Below are positions 25,071-37,105 of a DNA stretch of 64,000 nucleotides, one piece after another. Source of the stretch: Schistocephalus solidus (taxonomy: Eukaryota > Platyhelminthes > Cestoda > Diphyllobothriidea > Diphyllobothriidae); the NCBI GenBank assembly GCA_017591395.1, contig WEDG01002495.1, positions 48,796-112,795 on the forward strand. The letters are read 5' to 3'. The position numbers were made by a program, and so were the translations under genes. Each line of letters begins with the position of its first letter. The stretch's first letter is position 1. The notes under the pieces were generated by a model. It ran no database searches. It was given only the letters and a program-made list of their open reading frames with translations, and was not told where the DNA came from.

Positions 25071-25402
25071 ATCAACTTTTTGACTAGATTAAGGTTAACA
25101 ACAAGGACAAAAGTCGTACCGTAGAAAATCCACGTCTTTTCGTAGTTTCTTGATCAATGATGAATGAAAATCGTCAGATCGCTCAGTTGGTAGTCTGAGG
25201 TAGACATTAGTAAAAAAATGCTTACTGATAAGTGGACGACGTTGAAGGTCGTACTGGTGTTATTGCAGGCATAGATGGGCCAGGCATATTCTCATCATTA
25301 ATAGGCCTAAAAATAAAAATTATATCAAAGGTTCTTACTGCAATATCGATGGTGGCATCGGCCAGCCAGCCAATCTCCGTTCTGGCTCTATTGGCTGGCT
25401 AA

Positions 25403-25975
25403 TTAAATCCTCATCATCTTCGGACGACGAAAGCAGTCAACAAACGGACAGTACTGTATTCCGTTAGTGGTAATAATAGATGCCAGAACGCACGGTCTGC
25501 CACCTATCAGTACCACGTTGTCTGGCGTGTCCGTCGACAGCACGTAGCCGTTGTGGAAGATGGCAGGTGAGCTGCGAGGTAGCTGTAAATATCGCGGTAC
25601 ACCCTCATCGTCGTCCAACAGCATTGGGCATGATGGCAACTCAGGAATACGTCTTTCTGAAAATCGCCTGTAGACCTGTGCGGCTACGTTTGTTGTGCCC
25701 TTTATCGAATTACAAATGATTTGAAAAAAAGACTCAAAAGGAAAGGCAGAAAAATTATCCAACACTCCAAACCGACTCATATCTTCATGAAGGTGAACTA
25801 AATAATGAATATTATATACAATCTCTGCATTACTGTACAATATGGCAAAATCAGAAACAAAGTTATTTAACAAAAGGCGGGCAAAATCAAACCAGGTATT
25901 ATGTAAAATAGGATGACAAAAAATATACACTGCAACAGAAAACTGCAAAAATTGCATATAACGGTCATTGTGCAC
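25403..25975 (-). pseudogene. CACTA-type transposase C-terminal domain (DUF4218-like)
   Basis: A 190-codon frame. Residues about 45-100 read NAEIVYNIHYLVHLHEDM, then SRFGVLDNFSAFPFESF, then QVYRRFSERR. The pattern H-L-x-HL-x-DM-x-x-FG-x-LD-x-FSAFPFES matches the domain annotated as DUF4218 in CACTA/EnSpm transposases and their animal relatives. The second half has no motif I know. The catalytic DDE part, which should lie upstream, is missing within the 500 bp left before the right terminal repeat. The frame itself is intact, with an ATG start near 25975. Confidence 0.7.
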
Positions 25976-26489
25976 GGATAGCAGAAAACAATATATAAAT
26001 GATATGAGGGCATATATAAGATTTAGTAAGCTACAAAATTAACCGTTGATATTTTACATTTAACTAGAGCATACGTAACTAGAAATTAAATTTAAAAGGC
26101 AAAAGGTGGCTAATTATCTTAGAAAACATCTCCAGGCCTCTGGATTACCTACCTTAGTATCAGCAGCTTTGAGAACAACAGGTCAGTTGTACAAGTAACA
26201 CGGCAGGCCAGCACACGCTTAGTAGACAAATGGCGTCTAAATGGCTGACTTAAACAAACCATCCAAAATCAGTTCATCAAAGTGCCCTTTAATTAGGCTC
26301 AAACAGTATTTATCTTATAAATATTACCTATATTGGTTTAAATTCAAAAATTAACACCTCTTCCAGTCTTTACAAGAAGCCAAACAATATTTTACAAATG
26401 GCCTGAAAGTCGAATTTGATTGGCCCCTTTCTGGCCCCGTCTGGCCCCCTCTTAGCCCCCTCTACTGGCGGGGCCATGTGCTGGTAGGG

Positions 26490-26815
26490 TCGTTACCAAG
26501 TGAGACGGTTACCACTGACAGCATTTCTGATTTTAAAAGAAGGCTTGATAACATAATATTTGACCAAAGCTGACTCTCGCAACATGATTACTTAAAACCA
26601 GCCTTTTAAATCTTTCGGTTTCTAATTTTCTTCCACAATGTTTCCCGTATAGATGTGAACACGCATTTGAAGTTATGTTATGCTTTGACTCAAAATTTTT
26701 AAATTTACATTTTTTTGTATTGACTGTACACATGGAATGATATTTTTATAAAAATAGGGTCATTAAGGGCAATGCCTGTAACCCTTCAAAATATACAATA
26801 GGTGTTGAATACATA
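26490..26815 (+). mobile_element. CR1-like LINE, right part and 3' untranslated region
   Basis: The frame resumes with SLPSETVTTDSISDFKRRLD and ends at FDQS and a stop near 26571. Then comes an AT-rich 3' tail with agggtcattaagggcaatgc, ending near aatacaataggtgttgaat. Confidence 0.8.
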
Positions 26816-28329
26816 TTTTACTAATCTGGAGAACAGTCGGCTTGTTGGAGTCTTTGTGCTGGCAGAGTAGAAAAGCGGTCTTAGTTCATGCTCCAATGAG
26901 TTTCTAAGTTGGTTGGAAATTCGCTAACCTGCTCACGAAGTCCTCTCGGTTAGATGTATTTAAATCAAATCTACTTCATATTGCCAGGGCCAATGCCTCA
27001 ACATATTCAGCCTTTATATGTAATTTTCCGAGTAAAAATGTGATAAAAGTCAGATATATAATTCTACCAAGATTCCTGTGGAGGTCATTGAAGACGGGTT
27101 TAACTTTGTCTACAAATGTAGGTAGCTCTCTTAGGCTGTTAATATTAAGAAGGTTCATATATTATTCTCAATAAGGAACCCGGAACTATGTTTCGGGTAT
27201 ACATCTTAATTTTCAAGGAAACCTAAACGTTGTGAAATAAAATAAAGCAAATCCGCAATAAGGTGTTTCCCCAATCGCCTCAATTTTGCCAGGCTTTTGT
27301 TTATTTGCGAAAGATGAATAGTTGGTAACTGTTACCGAATGTGCGACATTTTGCTATCAAGGTCAACTATAATTTGATATCCAGCATTGCTTCTCCTTTT
27401 TGTGAAGTTTATTTTTTATTCAGCTTAACCTATTGTTGGTTAGGCAGTATTTTCATGTAAAAATCATCATCAATATATTTTCAAACCAATTTTGCAAACG
27501 AGGAGGCCCAAAAATTCTATAAACATATGTTTATTGTATAATGTATAATATTATACATTATCCTTAAGGTTTATTGCCCTCACTCTAGAAAACCCACTTC
27601 AGCAAGAAGACGTCTATCTAGAAAAACTATGTTATATTCAAGTGCATATGAGTTCTAAATATAAATAGTATGTGGCAATTGCAAAATATTTTGTTTTTTT
27701 GAATATGATCAGAGATTTTTGATTCCATCGAAATTTATGGGAACAATGAGCATATTAAAAGGTATATATTCGATCATATAATCTTGTTAGTAGATGTCCG
27801 AATCTTACGCAGTGCAATCAGTAACTTTATTTTACCAAGTTTTCGGACAACTTGATACTTTACAGTACCCAGTTGTCCAAAAACAAATTACTTTATGTGG
27901 ATATAACACAGCTGAAGAACTTACGTTATCATCAAACCATTTTCAGAAGTTGTGCTACATACATAATAAAAATCCTTGCGCGATATATATTCTTTCACAC
28001 GGCCTTCGACTATCAGTATTCGAAATTCAAATGTGTGACAGAATGCATTTACGGTCAGGTAAATATGCTAATCAATAATTGCAGGTGAATCTTATGCATA
28101 CACTTTTTTGCTACGTGCTTATGTGCGGTCATCGGTAGTATTTTTACGTGTCACGATCTTCAAAATGTGCCAGCAACCTTAATTGCCGATATGCGCTGGT
28201 TTGATTGGAAAACAGTTTTGTAAGCACAATGCAATTCTTCCCATTAAAAATGACGCCTAAATAATCCCCCTATGCTGATTCTGGTTATAGAACTTTCAGT
28301 ATTTTTTACATTTATTAATCAATTTTCAG
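26816..28329. other. Intergenic or upstream intron sequence
   Basis: AT-rich with no recognised element. A segment at 27947-28058 is framed by an acceptor-like tttcag and a donor-like caggtaaat and is open in two frames. It shows no motif and could be a 5' exon of the next gene or chance. Confidence 0.3.
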
Positions 28330-28343
28330 AGCTTTTTTTGAGG

Positions 28344-31068
28344 ATGACTTCACAGAAATCGGAAGTTCGTAAAGACTGTTTCGTATTTGCTAATGGAGAC
28401 ATATACGAGGGCGAGTATACTGTTACCAACACTGGAATGCATAGGCATGGCTTTGGGAAGTACATCCGACCAACTCTTCATGTTTATGACATGGAAAAAT
28501 CGCCACAACAAGAACAAAGCATTGGAGCAACCGTAGAGGATAGTGATGATGAGAACGCTGGCAATGCAAAGAATTCAATCCCTAAGCTAATTTACGAGGG
28601 TGAATGGATTGACGACCATATGACGGGTGAATGCAAGATTTGGTTCCCTGGTGGATGCTATTATGAGGGTTCTGTTTACAGAAATCGGTAAATATTTTCT
28701 TTGCATTTTTCAAACTTTACCGAACCAAATTTCACTGCAATATAATCCTGAATTAAAAGCCAATTCAACTCAATTCACACGCTGATGACTGCTTTTATTA
28801 CGTCGACTGCTGATGTTTAGTTGTATTTTGCTGAAGTATTGGCTTATTTACATATTATTTCCTGTTGGGTTTATAACGGTAATACTATTTATCAGCTTTT
28901 AAGATAAATTCATACAGTTTTAGCCATTGTGCATAATGTACAACCAGAAGGGTAGATGCCCGTGGTATAAAACGTTACCCTTTAGCTTCAGAAATAAAGA
29001 TCAAGATGGGTATTTTTTGGACTTTCAGCCTCGAAAAATGCCATATCAAAATATTGATAGGAAGCCACATTTTTGTGAAGGTTTGACATGAAACGAAATG
29101 TATGAGTCAATATGAATATTAACCTCTCAAATGTGCAAAGGCAAGGCATTGTGCATAAATATGACTGTTTCAAATCGTAATTATGAATAAAGGTATGCAT
29201 ATAAATAGTTTCATTGAACAAATGTTACTGAAATGTCCAATTATCATGGCTGTACGGGCTACTATTAACTCTTACTATTCATTTTTTATCAATTTCTTTG
29301 AATTTGATGTAGTTTTATGACAGGATTTATGAAATATGACGGAAAACGAATGTGAAATTTTAGCTGGTGCTCATACTGGCCTTTCACCGAAGGATTTTCA
29401 TTGTGAATTAAGTAAAACGATTTCTGTTTAATTTTCGGTTGTCTTTTCGCAGTTAGGATTAAGAAAAAAAATTCTTCAACGCAAAAACTTCTGGGCAAGC
29501 CTTTTGAAGGGCTGTTGATAATGTATTATGTTAGTTGCATACCCACTGGTGTGCCAACCCATGGCTTTTCTTTGTTGAAACTTCGTAAGAATTTCCACAC
29601 CTAGATTCGCTACTTATTTTAGGAGTAACATCAGTCTTAGTGCACAATAAACCAATTAAACTTCTTTCTGACCAATTGGCATTTGTACATAATTAATTCA
29701 CTTGGTTTAAAAATCTGGTCATACAGACCTTGTAAAGAGTTCTTTCATTAATTACCGATAGCATTATAAAGCTTTGTGTAATGCACTTTGAATGCAGTTA
29801 ACATTCAGTGACTGTTATTAAGTAACATGGCCTTTATGTTTTCTTAGTTTATAAAAAAATCTTTGAAACATTTTTAAAAATTTTCTAGGATTCCAAATAC
29901 TCTGGTGCAGACTTTTCCTGAAGGATAAATTAACATCATTTACAGGTATTAAATAAAACGAATAGTCATCCCAAATTAGAAAATGTAAAAGGGCTCAAAA
30001 TATGAAAAAGAGTTGCGGTTACAATTATTTTTGAGACTAGTTGAGACAATAATTACCAAACAGTGCAGTAAATGCATCTTAAGAACATAAAAAGCAAATA
30101 GCAAAATGGGTTTTAGCAAGCATAAAGAGAATTCGTTATGATCTTATATGGTATTCCGCATGTGCGCTCAGATATTGTACTAACCCATCAATAAAATGGT
30201 GAAAACAAGGTCACCCATATAAGTGCATGTGTATCATAGCAGGAGGTGGATGCCTTGATTCTTGAACTCAATGATTCATTGTCTAATGTTATCACCAAAT
30301 GATGACCAACGAACGCCTTGAAGATTGGGTATCCTGTATGATTTAGCCTCAGGAAAGACTTAAGTGTGTGGCTATAGGCTTCAGTAGCACAAAGCACTCG
30401 ACATATGGTCCAATACACGAATAAATGAAAATGAGTGGCTTCTGAGTGGCTTCCCATGGGCTTCAAATAATTTAGGGCGTGAAAATTAAGGGAAGGTTTT
30501 ATCTACCACACCAGATTCTATTCGATAACGGTAGACAAGCGGGAGATCATAATAAGAGTGACGCTCATAAATTATTTTTACTTGGCTGTCCATCGTCCGG
30601 CAAGCACCCACCAGGCAGAGAAACCATGAAGATGACTTCTAGTCCACGCACAGCATGCAAACAGCCCTATTCTCTATGCAGATGCAGATTTGGAGTTCTT
30701 TGTTGTAAACGGTCGGTTTTCATTGATTGCGAGCCTTGCCATGTACGATATGCCGATAAATTATTGTTTTATTAATAGTACTTAAAATTTGTTAGTGGTA
30801 TATTTATTTGAATTTCAGTTTCCACGGTCGGGGAATGTACAAATGGCCCAATGGCTTCGCACTCCGAGCTGTCTTCTATAATGACTATGTCATGGAAACC
30901 TCTGCGATCGAACTCACAGATTCCAAAGGAGAAATTTGGAAGGGCAAAATTACCGAATCACAACAATTCGAGCTGTCCCCGTTAGACTTTAACAAAGTAG
31001 AGGAAAAAATGCTGCCAGAGAATTTGCAAAACTTTAATGCTCTACGTTTTCTTTTAAAAAACATGTAA
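28344..31068 (+). CDS. MORN-repeat protein, MORN2-like (two exons)
   Basis: Exon 1 is 28344-28687, with a donor gtaaat; exon 2 is 30819-31068, after gaatttcag. Joined, they give 197 codons plus a stop, in frame across the junction (CG|T, Arg). MORN units: residues about 14-35 (FANGDIYEGEY), 80-115 (LIYEGEWIDDHMTGE, WFPGGCYYEGS) and, across the splice, RFHGRGMYKWPNGF. After the last unit comes LTDSKGEIWKGKI, which matches the tail pattern of MORN2 as I remember it. Between units 1 and 2 lies an acidic insert (EDSDDENAG). The ATG at 28344 is preceded 14 bp upstream by an acceptor-like ttttcag, so there is either a 5' non-coding exon or a spliced-leader site. MORN proteins act in membrane-associated and ciliary or flagellar assemblies. 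The family is certain; orthology to MORN2 is likely. Confidence 0.8.
28688..30818 (+). other. Intron of the MORN gene
   Basis: A 2131-bp GT-AG intron. I see no transposon or RNA gene in it; open frames inside carry no motif. Confidence 0.75.
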
Positions 31069-32403
31069 TTTCAAAGTATGTACGGCCTGAACTAATTAAA
31101 CCAGCAAAACACTGTCATCTTTCTCTTTTTACTAATAAGGCTTTTATAAGATGTAAATTATTCATTTTTTCATTTGCTTCGCTGCTACTTGTTTTTTTTT
31201 CAAAATTTATCCCTAGAAAAATTATAGTTTACCTTAAATTGTATGCCTAAACCTCAGAAGGACACTAAAATTACTTTGTTTTGAGGGCTAGAGCTATCCG
31301 TCTAGGGGGCGGCTCTTTTCACGGGACAACAATAAAAAATGCACTTGCTTTATAACTTTGCTAGTTTTCTTTTAGGACAGGACTTAATTTATTCTGCGAA
31401 TTATATTGATTGGTATCATGGCCAGGTGAATGGTTAGGGCTTAGTTGAACATTTGGGAATTTCTCTTTCAAAATACAAGCCTAGTCCCGGCTGTCTCTCT
31501 CTCTCTCGCAAAAGCATCATAGGTAAAGCGTATGCTCACCCCTGAGCAATTTTTCAAGCGGAGTGGCAATTTGAGTTCTAAAAGCAGCGGTTTTCACATA
31601 GATAAGTGGAGGGTCAGACATTTTTCAAATACATTATGTTCAGCTTCTATCTCAGGGGGTTGGTAAGAACCTGAACGTCTGGCAAGTAAAATTTTTGCCC
31701 TCTGTGTCTCGTGTGCCTATTTACCCATTTCCATACGTTGCGTCTGAACGAATGAGGCATGAAAAATTTCATCCTCATATAATCCGCAAGTTTCCTAATC
31801 AGCAATCATTCTCTCGATGAGGACATAGATTAGATCCCATTGACTTCAATTTTATAAAAATTTTGGACTATACCCTGTTTCTTCTGGGCAACAGTCCACT
31901 ATCTGTGGTTATGGCACCGAACCAGGATGACGGCATTTAGACTTATTCTGGCGACGCCCGTTTGCTGGTATGGAGGAAGTATCCGCTGCGTCCCTCCAAA
32001 TTGAAAACCGGGGTTTCCTATCTGCCCTCACGGCCGAGACAATATTTCCTCCAAAACTGCCTGGTGACCCTGGGTACACGGTTGTCGGTTGCGGCTTCAA
32101 CCCTACTTGGATAAAAAATTATTGCACATTTCTTCCTACTTATAGAAGAAGATCTATGGAGCAGTAGCCATAACGATAAACTGACCTCATAAGTAAGTAG
32201 GATTTTTTACGGGGATGTGCCTATGGGCTCAGAGGGCACAAGCTCAAAGGGGAACATGTTAAGTTGATTAAAAGTCCATGTGAACTCTACTTGGAGCCTC
32301 TAAACCTTCCAAGTTAACTCCCAAGTGACATTTTCATCGTTTATTGAATTCAAAAAAGATGCACGAATATTAATACTTTTATAGACACTGTATAATGCTT
32401 TAG
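31069..32403. other. Between the MORN stop and the first visible FSIP1 exon
   Basis: Holds a short (TC)n at about 31495-31508. It must contain or follow an upstream intron of the next gene, because the exon at 32404 starts in phase 1. No upstream exon was recognised here. Confidence 0.4.
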
Positions 32404-32696
32404 GAGGTCATTTTAACTTGGCTACTCTTCAATTAGTGACTTCCCTGGAGATGCCGGATGTCGCGGAAGATGTTGACGATGCGATTCCAGCGGAGATCCT
32501 CGATGACTTAACTTATGTAGAAGATGCTGAAGTTCGACAGCCATACGAACAAGAGCGAACCTCCAGTACGGAGACTAAGGTAATCAACGAGGAGGCCGAA
32601 CCCCTTTCCATGGAAGAAAAGGCCATTCAAGCTGGTTTTCAGAAGATTAGGAGATTGGAGGGTATTCTTGAGCAGACTGTAAGACGAGAAAGAGAG
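32404..32696 (+). CDS. FSIP1: FSIP1-like gene, visible exon 1
   Basis: Follows the acceptor tgctttag and ends at the donor gag|gtgagt. It starts with a partial codon (2 nt), then runs 97 open codons and ends at a codon boundary. The N-terminal half is acidic (DVAEDVDDAIPAEILDDL). The end is a coiled coil, EKAIQAGFQKIRRLEGILEQ then TVRRERE, which matches the conserved FSIP1 block with KKLDKIL and RREKE in the human protein as I recall it. FSIP1 is a sperm flagellar fibrous-sheath and ciliary protein. An internal ATG at 32451 could be used, but the open phase suggests an earlier exon exists. Confidence comes mainly from how this exon joins the next ones. Confidence 0.8.
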
Positions 32697-33429
32697 GTGA
32701 GTCACAGCCTTCAGCTACTCGAGAAAGTGCATCTTTGAAAGCATAAACCATGCATCATATTTCCTGGATCAATTAATAGAACCTCGGTTACGCAGCATGC
32801 ATCTAACGTACGACAGTTAATTAGGGACAGTAGAACAGTTTTCTGAAATATATGTTACCCAAATATAGGAAGTAGCATTTTATAACGTCTGTTTATTTAT
32901 CTGTGAGCATACGAGCCGGGTTTCGAATTCGTTATACTAACACGTGAAATCACATGACTTTCACAAGAAATCCCTGTTGCGTCAAATCCACCCATTGTAC
33001 GTTTCCCGATGCCTTAAATAAACGACCACTCCTGGAAAGAGGACATTGTTTGGTCTAATCAATTAATATTCGCTACCATAAAAATAGTTAATTTTCCCTG
33101 AGAACTACAAGTTCAGAAACAGTTATATTACAAATCACTCAAATAAGGCTAAATCGAAGGGTGCGTAAGCAAGCAGGACACATGAAAGCAAGAAAATAAG
33201 AATAAATAATGACATTTACAAAAGATCAGTACTTTATTGAATATTCATTTTAATTTAAAACAGCACAAAGTCTGTCGGACATAGAGATAGTCAGATTGTC
33301 TATAGTGGGTTGCGCAATGTGATTATTTACCACGTGCGTTAAGCAATAACGATCAAGCATACTCAAAACAGTGGGGAGGGTAAAACTCTATCGTAAGTTT
33401 GTTGGTTTTTACTAGACAGGAGCTCGGGG

Positions 33430-33770
33430 TACCATGCTTGTGCTCCGGTGTTTACTCGCGACAGAGAAGCATTATGTCGTAATTTGGTCTCCCCCACCAA
33501 GGTGCGCGCGGGACTGGTCAGTTGGCGTGACATTCTGGCATTATCACTCCGCGCGAGACCTGCTCACGCTGTCGTTCGGAGCTCAACCAATAGGAACGCG
33601 CCAATCAGACAACGCATGTCACTTGCACACGACGCCATGTACAGAAGTTCTGAGAAGTTGAGAAAGGGCCGCAGTAAAGTTGCTCTCTGCCGTCCTTGTC
33701 TGTCTTAGGTTCCACGCAAAACCTGGTCTCACACGCTCGCGGGGATATAATAGGTGTCAAAGACGGCTGT
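33430..33770. promoter_or_regulatory. CpG-richer patch with CCAAT boxes and a TATA-like box
   Basis: Contains two CCAAT boxes (aaccaatagg near 33583 and gccaatcag near 33600) and ggatataatagg near 33744, in a patch clearly richer in CpG than its surroundings. It could be a solo LTR or an internal promoter. No flanking repeats were established. Confidence 0.3.
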
Positions 33771-34129
33771 CAATTTAACGAAACAGTTTATTCTACATAG
33801 TAGGACCGAATGAGCCGATGCTTTCACAAACAATTCCGAAAGGGGGATGCTTTGCAGGCCGCACACTGTCGTGAACAGATGGTTAGAATAACTTATCCGG
33901 TCCTTGAACTATATGATTCTTGTTAGGGTTTCTAAGTGACACAAAATTCCATCAGGTAGCGGACATTTCCGGTTGCATGAATGGACTGCAATGAAGGGAG
34001 GATTTAGTTGTCGCTGCTGAGCAGGAGAATACACCCTTTGGTCCGCCGTTCGGGCTAAGCCTACTTAATTTTCGTCTCGCTATATACTGGTTATTTGCCA
34101 TGCATCGGTGGAGGGCTGGTTTCCTCTGG

Positions 34130-34345
34130 TTCACAGGTTTGAAGGTCGGCTTTCCATCCGGTTTAACCTTCAAGGGACCTCAGGGGTCACATAAACTTGA
34201 GAGGGGTATGGCTGGCTGATGACGGATAATAAGCCAGAAATGGCCATTCTAGTCTCCCTAAGCTTTGTCAGCAATATTATTCTGCCTGGCATATTAGCTG
34301 CTGTAGAGCTGCTCGCGCGACTCGAGAGTGGGCCCCACGGCACAA
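34130..34345 (-). repeat. Dispersed repeat shared with 53060-53250, opposite orientation
   Basis: The plus strand here (ggtatggctggctgatgacgg, aagccagaaatggccatt, agtctccct) matches the complement of 53160-53250. Weaker similarity continues past it to ccacggcacaat. Confidence 0.6.
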
Positions 34346-35009
34346 TGGGATGTGTGTGTCCCGTTACGCAATAGTTGAACGTTTCTCTTCCATGGTTCTG
34401 CGAGTGTGCCGAACCGCGAGTGAATCATTTTGGAATTCGGACAACATTAGACTGTCTTTTTCACTCACGTTTATTGGTCAGCTACAAAAGCCTGTTTACT
34501 TCGCGACTACCTTTCGCTCATAGTCATTCCACCATCCACCACGTTCAAAATGCCGCATAACGAAAAAATAGGCGAACAGGCAGATGTCATTTTCCCGGGG
34601 TCTGCTGTTTTGGAAAGAGGAGCGGGAGAATATGAGACAGCTTTGCTTGGTCCAACGTCCACAGAGGAGTCTCCAGGGCGCATAAGATCCGCAGGTTTCT
34701 ATTATATGGCCTCGATCTTGAAGGTAGTAGTTGACCTATACTGTTCATGACCCATGGTCGAGTTTTTTACACATTGTACCCAGTTTTTCGAGGTTTCGGA
34801 CTGGACAGGTGGTTAATGAGCACTGACTAACTTCCGTTGGAGGGCGGCTCTGTTGCCTCCCTGAGCGGACAGTTTAAGCCATTTGGGATTATCATTTCAA
34901 GTGGTTCAGCTAAAACGGCCCACGTAGGCACTAGGACAAAATAGCTCATGTTTATGTGCGACACTTTAAGATGGAGCGAGTGGATTGCTCGACCATGAAG
35001 ATACCAGCA

Positions 35010-35090
35010 TCGGTCAGTAGCTCAGAATTGGTCTGGCATATCTGCTCATCGGAAGTCAATCCTCTCAAGTTCTAATCTCAGCTCTACCCA
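35010..35090 (+). repeat. Possible tRNA-derived repeat or tRNA pseudogene
   Basis: An A-box-like tagctcagaattgg (about 35019-35032) and a B-box-like aagttctaatctc (about 35067-35079) sit at tRNA-like spacing. The arms do not fold into a good tRNA, so it is either a tRNA-derived SINE fragment or a decayed tRNA. Confidence 0.35.
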
Positions 35091-35428
35091 GCTGGGACTT
35101 CGTTGGCGCAGGAAAACGAGTCAAAAGCGGATATTTCACCTTTCGATGCTCATGCTCAAAGAAGCAGGACAATTCAGTGGACAGAGCAATGTAGATAACA
35201 TGTTGCACTTAGTTAAACCGAATGAAAATTGGCCAGCTCTACCGTATTCCGAATCTACACCTAACAGGAACTGATAATTTTGACTTCTTGTCCGTATAAG
35301 GGACCAATCAAAAGGGGAAATCAACTGATCGATTTGGACAAGGTGAGCACTCTTGGTTGGCGAACACGTGGGCTCCAAGTAACGTTTGTATTCAGTGCGC
35401 CACAATAATCCCGATCGAGTCCTGACTT

Positions 35429-35631
35429 GGAGGAGGAGGAGGAGGAGGAGGAGGAGGAGGAGGAGGAGGAGGAGGAGGAGGAGGAGGAGGAGGGAGGAGG
35501 AGGAGGAGGAGGGAGGAGGAGGAGGAGGAGGGAGGAGGAGGAGGAGGAGGAGGCGGAGGAGGAGGGAGGAGGAGGAGGAGGCAGAGGAGGAGGATGCGGA
35601 GGAGGAGGAGGAGGAGGAAGAGAAGGGGAAA
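35429..35631. repeat. (GGA)n tract
   Basis: About 200 bp of GGA repeats with a few GGGA and GCGGA variants. It gives artefactual Glu-, Gly-, Arg- and Ser-rich frames on both strands. Confidence 0.95.
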
Positions 35632-35699
35632 GACAAAAGTAGAAGTAACGTTTCATGTACAGAAACTCAGTGGTGGACAGAGGTCCCGACGCGCGACAT

Positions 35700-36230
35700 G
35701 TTTGGGGCCTGCGTGCACTCCTCTGTCCGCTAGGGTGAGGTGGGCTTGAGAGAGTAAACGTCATGTGAGTGAGTGAGTCACTGACCACTTGATCGGCCAA
35801 TAGCAGTTTGTGGCGTCTGTGAGTGGCTTGGTTGTCCCAGGGGCTGCGTGCGTTCAGTGCGGTAGCTTGAGAAGTGTGCTCACGTGACCTCGTGCGCGGC
35901 GTGGGCGCCAATTTGGAACGCACCTGTTGCATGTTCATGTCACGTCGGAGTCACCAATTTGTAAGGGTCTACCCGCCCTTGTACTCAGAGCTCTACAAGC
36001 TCGGGTTCTGCGCACGCTCCTCTGTCCGCTAGGGTGATGTGGGCGTGAGCGAATAAACGTCCTGTGAGTGAGTGAGTCACTGACCGCTTGATCAGGTGAC
36101 TGGGAGGTAGAGAAGTCATGGGCGCCTGTGGGTGGTTGTCATGGCGACTGTATGCGTGCATTGTCCGGCAGCTCGATAATGTTTTGGAATGGTAAAGGAA
36201 GACCAACTCTGGTTAGATGGAAGAGGACTC
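35700..36230 (-). mobile_element. LTR retroelement relic with two LTR-like copies
   Basis: Two direct copies of a block of about 200 bp lie at about 35710-35900 and 36005-36200, sharing ctcctctgtccgctagggtga and gtgagtgagtgagtcactgac. Between them, at 35923-35956, the plus strand resembles the 3' half of tRNA-Trp including CCA. On the minus strand this is a primer-binding site beginning TGGTGACTCCGACGTGA, next to ttacaaatt. The order on the minus strand is LTR, primer-binding site, then a second LTR-like copy after a near-total internal deletion. Confidence 0.5.
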
Positions 36231-36647
36231 CAAATTTCGACATGTGACCGTAAAATGTCTTGTAGGGCTACCTTAAGAGGATATGGGAATAGGAACCACT
36301 CCGGCCACCTAAAATAGGTGACCTTGGGATAAATTTCAGGAAGGGAAAATATGCTGGTGTCTTAACGCTAACACTAGGCCTGGTTTATAAAGCCCGCCAA
36401 AAGTTTTGAGAATAACTTGATAAAACCATGCAGCAGAAAACCCGAAGCTCTTCTACAACTACATTAGGCAGTGTACTCGAAATAAAGACCCCATCCCTTT
36501 GTTAAAAACGGATGAAGGCGTCGAACTTTGCAAGGACGAGGAAAAGGCTGAGCATCTATCTGAGTTCTTTTTCAGTCGGTTTTTACGAGAGAAGCCAATC
36601 TAACCGCTGATAACTATAGTGCGGAAGAGATCCCGACAATTGACTCA

Positions 36648-36929
36648 GTGGTCATAACAGAACCTACTGTTCTGCAGGAACTACTGAAGCTGGACGAAAC
36701 CAAATCGCCAGGTCCTGATGTAATACAGGCAAAATTGTTGAAGGAGTTGACCGCAGAGTTGGCAGAACCTTCGTGTCTACTCTTCCAAGCTTCCCTCGCT
36801 GCAGGCAGATTGCCACCCGATTGGAAGACCGCGTGGAGTTCCCCGATACATAAAAGTGGCAGCAGGGCTTCCGCAAATAATTACAGGCCGGTAAGTCTCA
36901 CCTCCATGTGTTGCAAGATTATGGAGTGA
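36648..36929 (+). pseudogene. CR1-like RT, N-terminal block
   Basis: Open frame with LLKLDETKSPGPDVIQ (RT motif 0/1 region), LPPDWKTAWSSPIHKSG and NNYRPVSLTSMCCKIME. The frame ends at TGA where copy 2 has the same stop, so the stop predates both copies. Confidence 0.85.
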
Positions 36930-37105
36930 ATCATCAAACGTGACCTGATGTAGTATCTGGAGCGGCATAATCTTCTCTCTGACCTGCAGCACGGATTCTG
37001 CAGAGGAAGTTCCTGTTTAAACTAATTTGCTCTACTGTCTGGAACGATGGACCCGAGCGGTCGATGAAGGAAACGTAGTGCACGCAGTCTACGTAGACCT
37101 CAAGA

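Larger units (their letters stand above)
24315..26489 (-). mobile_element. CACTA-like DNA transposon inserted in the LINE
   Basis: A 2175-bp element with perfect 12-bp terminal inverted repeats (CCCTACCAGCAC at 24315-24326, its complement at 26478-26489) and a TC target duplication. The ends are GC-rich with repeated tggcccc motifs. A 13-bp hairpin (gccccgcctggcc with its complement) lies just inside the left end. The internal minus-strand frame resembles the C-terminal domain found in CACTA/EnSpm-type transposases. A 2-bp duplication and CCC-starting ends suggest the CACTA-Mirage-Chapaev group rather than classic plant CACTA. The coding capacity is too small for a complete transposase, so this is a shortened derivative. 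Confidence 0.8.

Noticed and set aside
27947..28058. Possible exon upstream of the MORN gene
   Set aside because: Splice-like borders are present, but there is no motif and no clear connection; left as an unconfirmed possibility.
34206..34260. Hammerhead-like core CUGAUGA ... GAAA in the dispersed repeat
   Set aside because: A stem II can be drawn, but stems I and III do not pair; probably a chance match within a hairpin-forming repeat.
35136..35938. Long Ser/Leu/Pro- and Glu/Arg-rich frames
   Set aside because: They come from the (GGA)n tract and have no non-repetitive core.
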